From Solimonas sp. (GTDB lineage: Bacteria > Pseudomonadota > Gammaproteobacteria > Nevskiales > Nevskiaceae), in assembly GCA_030149365.1 (NCBI GenBank), contig JASBRP010000002.1, positions 1 through 64,000 on the forward strand: a DNA stretch of 64,000 bases, in the 5' to 3' direction. Both the position numbers and the translations under genes were made by a program. Each line of letters starts with the position of its first letter. The first letter of the stretch is position 1. Of the stretch, positions 38,134-46,920 are shown piece after piece. Below the pieces are notes generated by a model. That model saw only the letters and a program-made list of their open reading frames with translations, searched no databases and had not been told where the DNA came from.

Positions 38134-38772
38134 TCAGGCCAGCTGGTCGACCAGTTTCACCGCGTCCGGCGACTTGGCATAGGCGCGGAACAGGGTGCGG
38201 GCCAGCACGCGAAGCTGGCGGTTGACCTCGTCACGCGTCAGGTGGCGCAGCGGCAGCACGCAGGCTTCCACCAGCGAGATGATGGCGCGCGCCATGTCGT
38301 CTAGGTCCTCGCCCAGGTCCATGCTGCCCTGCTGCTGGCCGCGCTTGAGGGCGTCGTGCAGCACCTCGATCGCGGCGGCCTCGAAGCTGCGCTGGGCCGT
38401 GAGGATGTGCACGGTCTCCGGCGTGTCGGGGATCAGCCAGTAGCCGCCGATGCCTTTCTCGATGCGCGGGTCCTGCAGCAGCCGCGACAGGCCACCGAAC
38501 AGGGCCACCACCGCCTTGACCGGATCGGGCTCGGCGCGCATCAGGTCGAAGATGTAGCTGTCGAAGATCGTGTGCAGGCGCTTGAGGCAGTCCAGGTACA
38601 GGGCTTCCTTGCCCTGGAAGTGCCAGTACAGGGCTCCCTTGCTGAGCTTGGCGGAGGCCGCGATGTCGCCGATCGACACCCCCTCGTAGCCATATCGGCC
38701 GAACAGTTCGAAGGCGCAGTCGCCGATGACCTTGAGCGTGTCGAACTGTTCGTGGGCGGGCTTGCGGGGCAT
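38134..38772 (-). CDS. TetR/AcrR-family transcriptional regulator
   Basis: 212 residues. N-terminal helix-turn-helix (about residues 14-60): DCAFELFGRYGYEGVSIGDI, ASAKLSKGALYWHFQGKEAL, the classical TetR signature. The C-terminal ligand-binding domain (residues ~75-205) is all helical and not diagnostic. Divergent from the sirtuin gene with a 76-base gap, which could be its operator region, but the target is not evident. Confidence 0.9.
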   Translation of the reverse strand: MPRKPAHEQFDTLKVIGDCAFELFGRYGYEGVSIGDIAASAKLSKGALYWHFQGKEALYLDCLKRLHTIFDSYIFDLMRAEPDPVKAVVALFGGLSRLLQDPRIEKGIGGYWLIPDTPETVHILTAQRSFEAAAIEVLHDALKRGQQQGSMDLGEDLDDMARAIISLVEACVLPLRHLTRDEVNRQLRVLARTLFRAYAKSPDAVKLVDQLA

Positions 38773-38848
38773 GGGACCTGTCGGGAGTAAAGGGTTATGT
38801 TTATGGTAAGTCTCAAGAAATTCTGAACGATTCCGCTATTCTTTGCCT

Positions 38849-39628
38849 GTGGCCGCCGCAATTCCCATCACCGAGCAGGACCTGGACCGAGCCGCCGCCT
38901 TGCTGCGCGGCGCCCGGCGCGTGCTGGCCATTACCGGGGCGGGCATCTCGGCGGACTCGGGCCTGCCGACCTACCGCGGCGTGGGCGGGCTCTACGACGA
39001 CGCCGGCACCGAGGATGGCCTGCCGATCGAGGAAGCCCTGTCCGGCGACATGTTCCGGCGGCGCCCCGAGATCTGCTGGAAGTACATCCACCAGATCGAG
39101 CGCAGCTGCCGCGGGGCCCGACACAACGCGGCCCACGAGGCGCTTGTTGCAATGCAGCAAAATTTTCCGCAAATGACTGTGCTGACCCAGAACATCGACG
39201 GCTTCCATGTCGATGCCGGCTCGGCGGACGTCATCGAGATCCACGGCAACCTGCGCGAGCTGTACTGCGTCTGGTGCGGCACCGCGCGTGAGGTCTCCGA
39301 CCTGTCGGGCATCGGCACGCTGCCGCCGCGCTGCGCCTGCGGCGGCGTGGAGCGCCCGCGCGTGGTGCTGTTCGGCGAGATGCTGCCGGAGCCGGCGCTG
39401 GAGCGGCTGCAGGGCGTGCTGGAGCAGGGCGTGGACGCGGTGCTCAGCATCGGTACCACCAGCGTGTTCCCGTACATCGCCGCGCCGGTGTTGATGGCGC
39501 GGCGCCTGGGCGCGCCGAGCATCGAGATCAACCCCGGCAGCAGCGAGGTGTCCGGCGTGGTGGACCTGCGGCTACGTGCACGCGCCATCGACGTGCTGCC
39601 GGCATTGGCCCGGAGGCTTTCGTCGTGA
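38849..39628 (+). CDS. SIR2-family NAD-dependent protein deacylase
   Basis: 259 residues from GTG 38849; a TTG two codons earlier is also possible and neither has a good ribosome site. Rossmann signature ITGAGISADSGLPTYRG, catalytic TQNIDGFHVDAGS and IHGNLRELYC, zinc cysteines in YCVWCG and RCACGG, and SIGTTSVFPYIAAPV for NAD binding. The family removes acetyl or longer acyl groups from lysines. The stop overlaps the next start (GTGA at 39625-39628), coupling it to an HD-domain hydrolase. Confidence 0.93.
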   Translation: MAAAIPITEQDLDRAAALLRGARRVLAITGAGISADSGLPTYRGVGGLYDDAGTEDGLPIEEALSGDMFRRRPEICWKYIHQIERSCRGARHNAAHEALVAMQQNFPQMTVLTQNIDGFHVDAGSADVIEIHGNLRELYCVWCGTAREVSDLSGIGTLPPRCACGGVERPRVVLFGEMLPEPALERLQGVLEQGVDAVLSIGTTSVFPYIAAPVLMARRLGAPSIEINPGSSEVSGVVDLRLRARAIDVLPALARRLSS

Positions 39629-40260
39629 GCAACCTCGCACGCTGGTCCGAGGTCTGGGAGGAGCTGGGCCTGAAGGCCGACCCGGAGCTGCACGCCGACC
39701 TGCGCCTGCGCTATTCGAGCTCAGCGCGGCATTACCACACGCTGCATCACCTGATGGAATGCCTGGAGCTGTTCGCCGAGACGCGCGCGCTGGCCGAGCA
39801 CCCGGCCGAGGTGGAACTGGCCCTGTGGTTCCATGACGCGATCTACGAAGTGAAGCGTCACGACAACGAGATCCGCAGCGCCGAATGGGCCCAGCGTGCC
39901 CTGCGCAAGGCGGGCGCGGATGACGCCCTGGTGGCGCGCATCTACGAGCTGGTGATGGTGACGCGGCATGAAGGCCAACCGGTCACCCCCGACCAGCAAC
40001 TGTTGTCGGACATCGACCTCGCGATCCTCGGCGCGCGCCCGTCGCGCTTCGACGAATACGAGCGGCAGGTGCGCGAGGAGTACAAGCACGTGCCGTCGCC
40101 CACCTTCAAGGCCGTGCGTCGCCAGATCCTGCAGGGCTTCCTGGCGCGGCCGCGCATCTACCACACCCAGTGGTTCCACGACCGGCGCGAGCGCCTGGCG
40201 CGAGGCAATCTCGAGCGCTCCCTGCGGCAGCTTTCGCGTTGGCGCCTGTCGCCGCTGTAG
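39625..40260 (+). CDS. HD-domain metal-dependent phosphohydrolase-like protein
   Basis: 211 residues from GTG 39625. The HD-type histidines and aspartates are in YHTLHHLMECLE, LALWFHDAIYE and LLSDIDLAILG. This corresponds to the COG4339 type of predicted metal-dependent HD hydrolases, whose substrates are unknown. The 4-base overlap with the sirtuin gene suggests cotranslation. The C-terminus is basic (RRERLARGNLERSLRQLSRW). Confidence 0.85.
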   Translation: MSNLARWSEVWEELGLKADPELHADLRLRYSSSARHYHTLHHLMECLELFAETRALAEHPAEVELALWFHDAIYEVKRHDNEIRSAEWAQRALRKAGADDALVARIYELVMVTRHEGQPVTPDQQLLSDIDLAILGARPSRFDEYERQVREEYKHVPSPTFKAVRRQILQGFLARPRIYHTQWFHDRRERLARGNLERSLRQLSRWRLSPL

Positions 40261-40758
40261 GCCGCGTCCACGGCCGCAACAGCCGGCCGCATCCGGAGTA
40301 ACCAACACACCTAGCCGGTTGCGGAGCGGGCGCCGGGAATCCTGCTTCGCCTGCGCCGGGATTCCGTCACCGCCGCGACGGAATCCCGGCAAAAGCAGGA
40401 TTCGTTCCCGCAGCTCCTCTCGCGACCGCTTGAACCGCTTGTCGGCGATTCACTGCCGCCAGCGGAACCGGTTTGTCGGGGCGTTGGCTGGGCCCGCGTC
40501 ACCATCGCGATAACGGGATTTGAGGGCAGATACCGGCGGGTCGCAGGGCTGTTTCCGGAAAACTTGTGCTCGATCCGTTCTTTGTAAGCATTGGATTACA
40601 AAATATCAGCCCAAGCTTACATTTCGGTGCTGCTCACCAGCGGCGCGATTGGCCTCGGAGCCCGTTGAAACACCGACAGGCGAACCCTGACGATATTTCA
40701 TCCTGTCGCATGTGGATTGTTTGTGACCTGGCGTACCCCCAAGGGCTGCGCCGACACC
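40261..40758. other. Intergenic region with structured repeat; no gene seen
   Basis: No credible ORF in about 500 bases. A nested stem occupies 40338-40402: outer arms AATCCTGCTT and AAGCAGGATT, inner arms GGGATTCCGTC (40358-40368) and GACGGAATCCC (40377-40387), probably a terminator or dispersed repeat after the HD gene. Further on, TTTGTAA-N8-TTACAAA (40581-40602) is a perfect 7-bp inverted repeat in an AT-rich patch that may be an operator for the following gene. Confidence 0.55.
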
Positions 40759-41715
40759 ATGAACACCCTCTGCAGGATTTCGCCGAACCTCCACCACCGT
40801 TCGCTCCGCAGCCTGCTGGTCCTGGGCCTGTTCGCCGCCGGCGCTACCCTGATGGGTGCGGCCCGGGCTTCCGACGGCTATGTATACGAGCAGGACGCCA
40901 ACATCGCGGTGGGTGAAGGGGCGGGCGGCGCTACCTACAGCCGCCGCCTGGGCAACGACGGCAACTATGAGGTGCAGGCGAGCTTCCGCAGCTTCTCCGG
41001 CGATCCGCTCAGCGTGGCCTTCCGCTTCCCGGCACGCAGCAGCCACGAGTCGGCGCAGGAGTTCGGCGTCTCGGTGGAGGAACTGGACGCCCTGATGGCC
41101 GCCTGCCGCGCTCGCGCCGGTTGCGACCAGCAGGAGTTCAATCGCCACACCTCGCGCTACTACCGCGACCACGCGCTGACGCTGAGCCAGGAGCGCGCCG
41201 ACCAGGCGCCGCGGCTGCGCGTGGACGTACCGCGGGTGGTGGAGCGCAACCGCAGCCGCGTGAAGCCGGTAGCGGTGGCGCTGCGCCGCCTGGCCGCGCA
41301 GCAGGGCCGTGACACCGAGTGGATGATGGAGGCCGCCATTGCCCTGGTGCAGAGCGGCATGGTGTATCGCCAGCCGGCCACCTGGGATGGTGGCCGCAAG
41401 ATCCTGGGGTTCTATCCGCCGATGCGCGCCCTGGAGCGTGGCTACGGCGACTGCGACACCAAGTCGGCGCTACTGGCGGCCATCCTGCAGAACCTGTCCA
41501 ACAAGCCCCTGGTGGGCGTGCACGTGCCGCAGCACTACCTGCTGGGCATGGCCGGCACGCCGCGCAGCGACCAGGCCTACATCGTCCACCAGGGCCGTCC
41601 CTACGTACTGGTGGAAGCCGCCGGCCCCGCGGCGCGCCGGCCGGGCGAGGTGTCCAAGGCCACGCATGCGGCGCTGGTGCTGAAGAAAGGTATCCGGGTC
41701 GATCCGATGATCTGA
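40759..41715 (+). CDS. Exported transglutaminase-like (cysteine peptidase fold) protein
   Basis: 318 residues from ATG 40759; earlier in-frame starts exist but the signal peptide (LLVLGLFAAGATLMGAARAS) is best placed with this one. The C-terminal half carries ERGYGDCDTKSALLAAIL, the Cys motif of transglutaminase-core proteins, with later His/Asp candidates in VGVHVPQHYLLGM and YVLVEAAGP. Such proteins act in the periplasm as proteases, amidases or transglutaminases. The neighbours downstream are a vWA lipoprotein and an ECF sigma pair. Confidence 0.75.
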   Translation: MNTLCRISPNLHHRSLRSLLVLGLFAAGATLMGAARASDGYVYEQDANIAVGEGAGGATYSRRLGNDGNYEVQASFRSFSGDPLSVAFRFPARSSHESAQEFGVSVEELDALMAACRARAGCDQQEFNRHTSRYYRDHALTLSQERADQAPRLRVDVPRVVERNRSRVKPVAVALRRLAAQQGRDTEWMMEAAIALVQSGMVYRQPATWDGGRKILGFYPPMRALERGYGDCDTKSALLAAILQNLSNKPLVGVHVPQHYLLGMAGTPRSDQAYIVHQGRPYVLVEAAGPAARRPGEVSKATHAALVLKKGIRVDPMI

Positions 41716-41861
41716 GGTCTGGTGGGGAGTCGCCGCTGCGCCTCCGGTGATCATGGCCACCGGCTGCGCAGCGGTCTTTTCGTCGCTCCGGCATTTTCCT
41801 TAACCCCATTTCCGGCGCGGCTCCGTTTACAGGTTCAACACCCCGAAAACGGAGCCTGACG

Positions 41862-43586
41862 ATGCGTTGCCAACCCCTGCTGTTGACCCTATCCACTGCC
41901 AGCATTGTGCTGCTGGCCGCCTGCACGAATACCTCGGGCTATCACGACAGCATCGCCACCGGCGAGGCGTCGCCGCCACCCGCGGAGATGGAGGCTCGTG
42001 AGCAGGCCCAGGACATGGCCGCCGCCAAGGCCCAGGTGCAAGCGGCCGGAGCGGGCGCCGCCAGGATGAAGATGACGCGCCAGGCCATGGCCATCGCGCC
42101 GGCGGCGCCGCTGATGGCCATGCCGATGCCGCCCGTGGAGGATCGCGAGACCTACGCCAAGGTCGAGAGCAACCCGGTGAAGCTCGTGGCCGAGCAGCCG
42201 GTCTCCACCTTCAGCATCGACGTGGACACCGGCAGCTACAGCAACGTCAGGCGCTTCCTCAACGGCGGCAGCCTGCCGCCGCAGGACGCCGTGCGCGTGG
42301 AAGAACTGGTCAACTACTTCGACTATGACGATCCGCTGCCGAAGGATCGCCGCCAGCCGTTCAGCCTGCACACCGAGATCGCTCCGACGCCGTGGAACGA
42401 GAAGACCCGGCTGCTGCGCGTGGCGATCCGCGGCTGGCAGCCGACCGGCCCGCGTCCTGCGTCCAACCTGGTGTTCCTGGTGGATGTCTCCGGCTCGATG
42501 GAAGACCCCAACAAGCTGCCGCTGGTGAAGTCCTCGCTCAAGCTGCTGACCCGGCAGCTCAACGCGCAGGATCGCATCAGCCTGGTGGTCTATGCCGGTG
42601 CCTCGGGCGTGGTGCTCGAACCCACGCCGGGCAACGACAGCGCCACCATCGAGAGCGCGCTGGAGCGGCTCAGCGCCGGAGGTTCCACCAACGGTGGCGA
42701 AGGCATCCGCCTGGCCTATGCCATGGCGCAGCGCGCCTTCATCCCCGGCGGCAACAATCGCGTGCTGCTGGCCACCGACGGTGATTTCAACGTCGGCACC
42801 ACCGGCTTCGAGCAACTGATCGACCTGGTCAAGGAGAAGCGCAAGGGCGGCGTGGCACTGACCACGCTGGGCTTCGGCGGCGGCAACTACAACGACCGGT
42901 TGATGGAGCAGTTGGCCGACGCCGGCAATGGCAACCATGCCTACATCGACACGTTGGCGGAGGCCCAGAAGGCGCTGGTGGAGCAGCGCGACGCGACGCT
43001 GACCACCATCGCCCGCGACGTGAAGATCCAGCTCGAGTTCAATCCGGCAGTGGTCAGCGAGTACCGCCTGATCGGTTACGAAAACCGTCAGCTCAAGCGT
43101 GAGGACTTTGCCAACGACAAGGTCGATGCCGGCGAGATCGGCGCGGGCCACCGTGTGACCGCGCTGTACGAGATCGCGCTGGCGGGTGAGGGCGGTGAGC
43201 GTGTCGAACCGCTGCGCTACGGCGCCAGGGCCAAGGTGAAGGCCGCCGGCGAAGAGCTGGGCTTCCTGCGGCTGCGCTACAAGCGCCCGCAGGATGGCAT
43301 GGACGCGGCCAGCCTGCTGATCGAGCGCCCGCTGTTGCGCCGTGATGTTCGTGACAGCCTGGACGGTACCAGCGACGCCTACCGGCTGTCGGCCTCGGTG
43401 GCGGCCTTCGGCCAGTTGCTGCGCGGCGGCCAGTACACCGGCAGCTTCGGCTACACTCAGGTCGAGCGGCTGGCGCGCGATGCGCGGGGCCGCGACAGCC
43501 ATGGCTATGCAGGCGAGTTCCTGCAGATGGTCAAGCTCGCGCAGGGTCTGTCCACCGGCCAGGCGCGGGCGCAGATAGGAGAGTAG
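41862..43586 (+). CDS. von Willebrand factor A-domain lipoprotein (YfbK-like)
   Basis: 574 residues. Lipobox LLAAC (Cys21), then an Ala/Met-rich low-complexity stretch (about 40-90), a vWF N-terminal domain (STFSIDVDTGSYSNVRRFLN, VRVEELVNYFDY), and a vWA domain with intact MIDAS DVSGSM plus later Thr/Asp residues (LATDGDFNVG). It ends with a DUF3520-type C-terminal domain (LGFLRLRYKRPQDG). Envelope-anchored metal-binding scaffold; function in the family is unclear. It is followed at once by an ECF sigma factor, consistent with a regulated envelope system. Confidence 0.9.
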   Translation: MRCQPLLLTLSTASIVLLAACTNTSGYHDSIATGEASPPPAEMEAREQAQDMAAAKAQVQAAGAGAARMKMTRQAMAIAPAAPLMAMPMPPVEDRETYAKVESNPVKLVAEQPVSTFSIDVDTGSYSNVRRFLNGGSLPPQDAVRVEELVNYFDYDDPLPKDRRQPFSLHTEIAPTPWNEKTRLLRVAIRGWQPTGPRPASNLVFLVDVSGSMEDPNKLPLVKSSLKLLTRQLNAQDRISLVVYAGASGVVLEPTPGNDSATIESALERLSAGGSTNGGEGIRLAYAMAQRAFIPGGNNRVLLATDGDFNVGTTGFEQLIDLVKEKRKGGVALTTLGFGGGNYNDRLMEQLADAGNGNHAYIDTLAEAQKALVEQRDATLTTIARDVKIQLEFNPAVVSEYRLIGYENRQLKREDFANDKVDAGEIGAGHRVTALYEIALAGEGGERVEPLRYGARAKVKAAGEELGFLRLRYKRPQDGMDAASLLIERPLLRRDVRDSLDGTSDAYRLSASVAAFGQLLRGGQYTGSFGYTQVERLARDARGRDSHGYAGEFLQMVKLAQGLSTGQARAQIGE

Positions 43587-43589
43587 CGA

Positions 43590-44177
43590 CTGGAAGCGGC
43601 AGAGAGCGGGGCGGGGTTCGCCGACACGGCGGCCCCGCCCGGCGACGAAGAGCTGATGCTGCAGTACCGGAACGGAAACATGGCCGCGTTCGAGACGCTC
43701 TATCGCCGCCACAAGGATCCGCTCTGGCGCTACCTGCTGCGCGGTGCCGACGACCGCGAGGCCTGCAACGAGATGTTCCAGGACGTCTGGTCCGGCGTGG
43801 TCCGCGGCCGTGGCAGCTGGGAGCCGCGGGCCCGCTTCACCACCTGGCTGTACACCCTGGCGCATAACCGGCTGGTGGATTACTACCGCCTGCGCAAGCT
43901 GGCCACCGCACCGCTGGAAGAGGCGGATGACGTGGTGGGACCGGAACACGAATCGCCGGATGCCATCGCCCGCAACGCCCAGCTGCGGCAACGCCTGCTC
44001 GATACGCTGGCTCAGTTGCCGCAGGAGCAGCGCGAGGCCTTCCTGTTGAAGGAGGAAGGCGGATTGAGCCTGGAGGAGATCGGCCAGGCAACCGGCGTGG
44101 GACGCGAGACGGTGAAGAGTCGTCTGCGCTATGCGCTGGCCAAACTGAGACAGGAGCTGAGCGATGTCTGGCCCTGA
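43590..44177 (+). CDS. ECF RNA polymerase sigma factor
   Basis: Regions sigma-2 (MAAFETLYRRHKDPLWRYLL; MFQDVWSGVV; FTTWLYTLAHNRLVDYYR) and sigma-4 (LAQLPQEQREAFLLKEEGG; LSLEEIGQATGVGRETVKSR) are clear. The first ATG (43656) gives 173 residues but cuts off a typical N-terminus: the frame upstream reads PPGDEELMLQYRNG, as expected in ECF factors. The only start-like codon with a strong ribosome site (AGGAGAG, 43577-43583) is CTG 43590; no ATG, GTG or TTG lies between the vWA stop and 43656. The start is therefore uncertain. Overlaps the next gene by 14 bases. Confidence 0.85.
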   Translation: MEAAESGAGFADTAAPPGDEELMLQYRNGNMAAFETLYRRHKDPLWRYLLRGADDREACNEMFQDVWSGVVRGRGSWEPRARFTTWLYTLAHNRLVDYYRLRKLATAPLEEADDVVGPEHESPDAIARNAQLRQRLLDTLAQLPQEQREAFLLKEEGGLSLEEIGQATGVGRETVKSRLRYALAKLRQELSDVWP

Positions 44178-45069
44178 GCGCAAGGCACCCGACGACAAGC
44201 TGCTCGAGGACTTCCTCGAGGGCCGCAGCCCCGCCAGCCGTGCCTGGCGCGAGGCCATGCGCGGTGAGTCGGCACCGCCGGAGCTGGACGATGCGGTGCT
44301 GGGCATGGCCCGCGAGGAGATCAAGACGGCTGCCGCTCGCCCCGCGTCGCGCGACCGCTTCCGTGACCGGCGCTGGCCGTTCGCGCTGGCTGCTGTGCTG
44401 GTGCTGAGCTTCAGCACGCTGCTGACCATCGTGCAGGATCCAGTGGCACACAAGGACGCGATGATGGTGGCGCCGGACGTGGTGCCGACCGAGGCCGTGA
44501 TACTGCCCGAAGCGGCCGCGCCGGTCGCCGCGGCCGAGGTTCAGGCCGAAGCGCAACAAAGACAGGCTTTCGAAGCCGAACGAAAATCCATGCAGGCGCA
44601 GCGCCGGATGGAAGACCGGCCGGCCAAGCCTTCGTCCGCGCCGGCTGCCGCAGATGCAGCGCCCAGCCCCGGGAGCTACGCTGATGCCGTGCAGGAGCCT
44701 GCGGCGAGTGCAGCATCCGCTGGAGCGGAGGCCGAAGCCCTGTCGGCACCTGCGCCCGCAGCGGCTCCGGCCGTACCACCGCCGCCCCCCGCGCCGGTGA
44801 TGGAAGAAAGCCGGGAGGCCGCCCCCGCCGAACTGAAGGCGGCACCGGCAGCGGAACTCCGCCGACGTGTGCTGTCGTCCGACTCCCTGGGAGCAGCGAA
44901 GCTCAAGCGGGAATCTGCCGTGCCTGAAGCGGCGCTCGCGGAGCTCGAGCGCATTCGTCGGATGCTGGTGGAAGGACGAGAAGATGAGGCGCGGCGTGCC
45001 CTGGAAGCCTGGCGCAAGGACTGGCCGGAGCGGCCGGTGCCGGCGGACCTGCAGCGCCTGCTGGACTGA
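44164..45069 (+). CDS. Probable anti-sigma factor / single-pass membrane protein
   Basis: 301 residues overlapping the sigma gene by 14 bases. A short cytoplasmic N-terminal domain (PDDKLLEDFLEGRSPASRAW), one membrane helix (about 70-90, WPFALAAVLVLSFSTLLTIV), then a long Ala/Pro/Glu-rich periplasmic linker with a PPPPPAP run and a C-terminal helical segment (LERIRRMLVEGREDEARRAL). No known anti-sigma domain is obvious in sequence; the role rests on position and topology. Confidence 0.65.
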   Translation: MSGPERKAPDDKLLEDFLEGRSPASRAWREAMRGESAPPELDDAVLGMAREEIKTAAARPASRDRFRDRRWPFALAAVLVLSFSTLLTIVQDPVAHKDAMMVAPDVVPTEAVILPEAAAPVAAAEVQAEAQQRQAFEAERKSMQAQRRMEDRPAKPSSAPAAADAAPSPGSYADAVQEPAASAASAGAEAEALSAPAPAAAPAVPPPPPAPVMEESREAAPAELKAAPAAELRRRVLSSDSLGAAKLKRESAVPEAALAELERIRRMLVEGREDEARRALEAWRKDWPERPVPADLQRLLD

Positions 45070-45078
45070 GCCACCGGC

Positions 45079-46014
45079 TCAGGCCGGCCCCAGAAGCTCC
45101 GGTGTACCCAGGATCGCGTTGAGTCGTGCGCAGATGCGGGTTTCCATCGGCCGCGCCAGCAAGGGCAGGCCACGGAACGGCAGGTACTGCGGGTGTTCGC
45201 CGAACTCCACCTTGGCGTTGCCGCGCGCGCCGCGGTAACCCTCGGCGATGACCGTGCTGTGGCTGCGCAGCACCTGTCCCTGCAGGATCGAGAAGCTGTT
45301 GTGGCTCAGGTCCATCTGCCACTGCAGGTAGCTGCGAGGTGCGGAAACCTCCAGCGCCGCGGTGCGCTGGCCGTCGATTTCCATGCTGGCCAGCCCGGTC
45401 TGGCTACCCAGTGCGAACTCAGCGTGCGCCAGCAGGCGCGGCAGGCCATACAGCTGCACGCCCACGTCACGCGCGCGGGCGCGATCCACGGTGGAGCCCA
45501 GCGTAAACAGCCCCACTGCCGGATCCCGCCCACCGTGGAACGCCTCACGCAGCAGCGACCAGCCCGGCAGGCGCCGCGGAGTGTCGAGCAGCATCGGCGT
45601 GGCGATGTTCAGCTCCTGGTAGCGGCCCAGGCCGCCTCGGTGGACGTGGTAGGCCGAGATCAGCAGCACGCCATGCCAGGGGGTCAGCCGTGCTGGCGTC
45701 AGGCGCGTGGTCTGCGGCAGCAGCGGGCGCAGGCTGGCCAGCGGCACGGCAAAGGCGGCGGAGACCATGCTGACATCGGTATGGAGCATCGGGAAGCGGT
45801 TCGGCGGTCCGTACCACCCCGACCAGTCGATCTCCACCAGCGGCTGTCCGGCCAGGCCTTCGACCAGCTTGGGTGCGATCAGGTTGTCGCGCCCCTCGGC
45901 CTCGTCGGCCAGCAGGGATTGGGTGGACGGTGCAATGCCGTCCTTCAGCCGCGCCCGCAGCTTGCCCGGCAGCTCCACCGGCGAGACGCGCGGCAGTGCA
46001 GGCAGGCGCAGCAT
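45079..46014 (-). CDS. Acetoacetate decarboxylase-superfamily protein
   Basis: 311 residues with acetoacetate decarboxylase-like barrel features: WYGPPNRFPMLHTDVSMVSA, ISAYHVHRGGLGRYQELNI and SQTGLASMEIDGQRTAALEV. Bacterial members of this size are often annotated as hypothetical ADC-like proteins; the Schiff-base lysine of true decarboxylases is not evident at the expected place, so activity is uncertain. Its ATG overlaps the upstream SDR stop by one base (TGATG), so the two are coupled. Confidence 0.65.
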   Translation of the reverse strand: MLRLPALPRVSPVELPGKLRARLKDGIAPSTQSLLADEAEGRDNLIAPKLVEGLAGQPLVEIDWSGWYGPPNRFPMLHTDVSMVSAAFAVPLASLRPLLPQTTRLTPARLTPWHGVLLISAYHVHRGGLGRYQELNIATPMLLDTPRRLPGWSLLREAFHGGRDPAVGLFTLGSTVDRARARDVGVQLYGLPRLLAHAEFALGSQTGLASMEIDGQRTAALEVSAPRSYLQWQMDLSHNSFSILQGQVLRSHSTVIAEGYRGARGNAKVEFGEHPQYLPFRGLPLLARPMETRICARLNAILGTPELLGPA

Positions 46015-46808
46015 CAGGGGTTCCTCATCAGGCGCGCGGCCAGCCAGGCCAGCACGGGGCGAGGCGTCAGGCGCGTAAAGAAGGCCGACAGGGCATTGAA
46101 CCAGCCCGGCACCACCAGATAGCGCCGGGCCAGCATGGCGCGGATGCCGGCCTGCGCGACGGCTGTGCTGCTCATCATCGTGGCGTTGTGGAACCAGTTG
46201 CGCTGCTGGCCCGAAACATCCAGGAACTCGGTGGCGGTAACGCCCGGGCAGATGACGCTGCAGGATACGCCGCTGCCGCGCAGCTCGAAGTTGAGGGCGT
46301 GGCCGTAGTTGAGCACATAGGCCTTGGCGGCGCCGTAGGCGGCATAGCTGGGCGAGGGCTGGAAGGCGCCGGTGGAGGCGACCTGCAGGATATAGCCGTC
46401 GCCGCGCCTGACCATGTCCCGTGCGAACAGCTGGGTGAGCTGGGTCAGGGCCACCACGTCCAGTTGCAGCATCTCGGCACTGCGGCGCGGAGGCAGGTCC
46501 ACGTCACGGCCGAACAGGCCGAAGCCGGCATTGTTGACCAGGATGTCCACCTCGATCTTCTGCTGCCGCAGCAGGTCGTGCAGAGCGCGGGGCGCCTCCG
46601 GCTGGGACAGGTCCAGGGTCACCACGGTCACGTCAGTGCCGTGCGCGGCCTTGAGCTCCTGCTGCAGTTGCTTGAGGCGGTCCTCGCGGCGGGCCACGAC
46701 CACTAGGCGGCAGCCGCGGCTCGCCAGCTCGCGGGCAAAGTCCACTCCGAGCCCCGAAGAGGCTCCGGTGACCAGCGCAGTCTTTCCCGCAATGACGGAA
46801 TCCGCCAC
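46014..46808 (-). CDS. Short-chain dehydrogenase/reductase (SDR)
   Basis: 264 residues from GTG 46808, chosen because AGGGGGAG precedes it; ATG 46847 would add 13 residues but lacks a ribosome site. NAD(P)-binding TGASSGLGVDFARELASRG, NNAGFGLFG, catalytic Ser region and YAAYGAAKAYVLNYG (YxxxK). C-terminal hydrophobic and basic segment (FTRLTPRPVLAWLAARLMR) suggests membrane association. Operon partner of the ADC-like gene, plausibly acting on a lipid or ketone. Confidence 0.88.
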   Translation of the reverse strand: MADSVIAGKTALVTGASSGLGVDFARELASRGCRLVVVARREDRLKQLQQELKAAHGTDVTVVTLDLSQPEAPRALHDLLRQQKIEVDILVNNAGFGLFGRDVDLPPRRSAEMLQLDVVALTQLTQLFARDMVRRGDGYILQVASTGAFQPSPSYAAYGAAKAYVLNYGHALNFELRGSGVSCSVICPGVTATEFLDVSGQQRNWFHNATMMSSTAVAQAGIRAMLARRYLVVPGWFNALSAFFTRLTPRPVLAWLAARLMRNP

Positions 46809-46920
46809 GGCTCCCCCTGAATGATCGTTTGACGGCAATTCTTGCATGTGGCGGCGGCGCGTGCCGCAATCCGGCCGTAGCCGGATTCTCCAATCCCTGT
46901 CAGCAGATGCCGTCCACTCC

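Noticed and set aside
41889..44453. 854-codon open frame on the minus strand
   Set aside because: Antisense to the vWA and sigma genes, which carry clear motifs.
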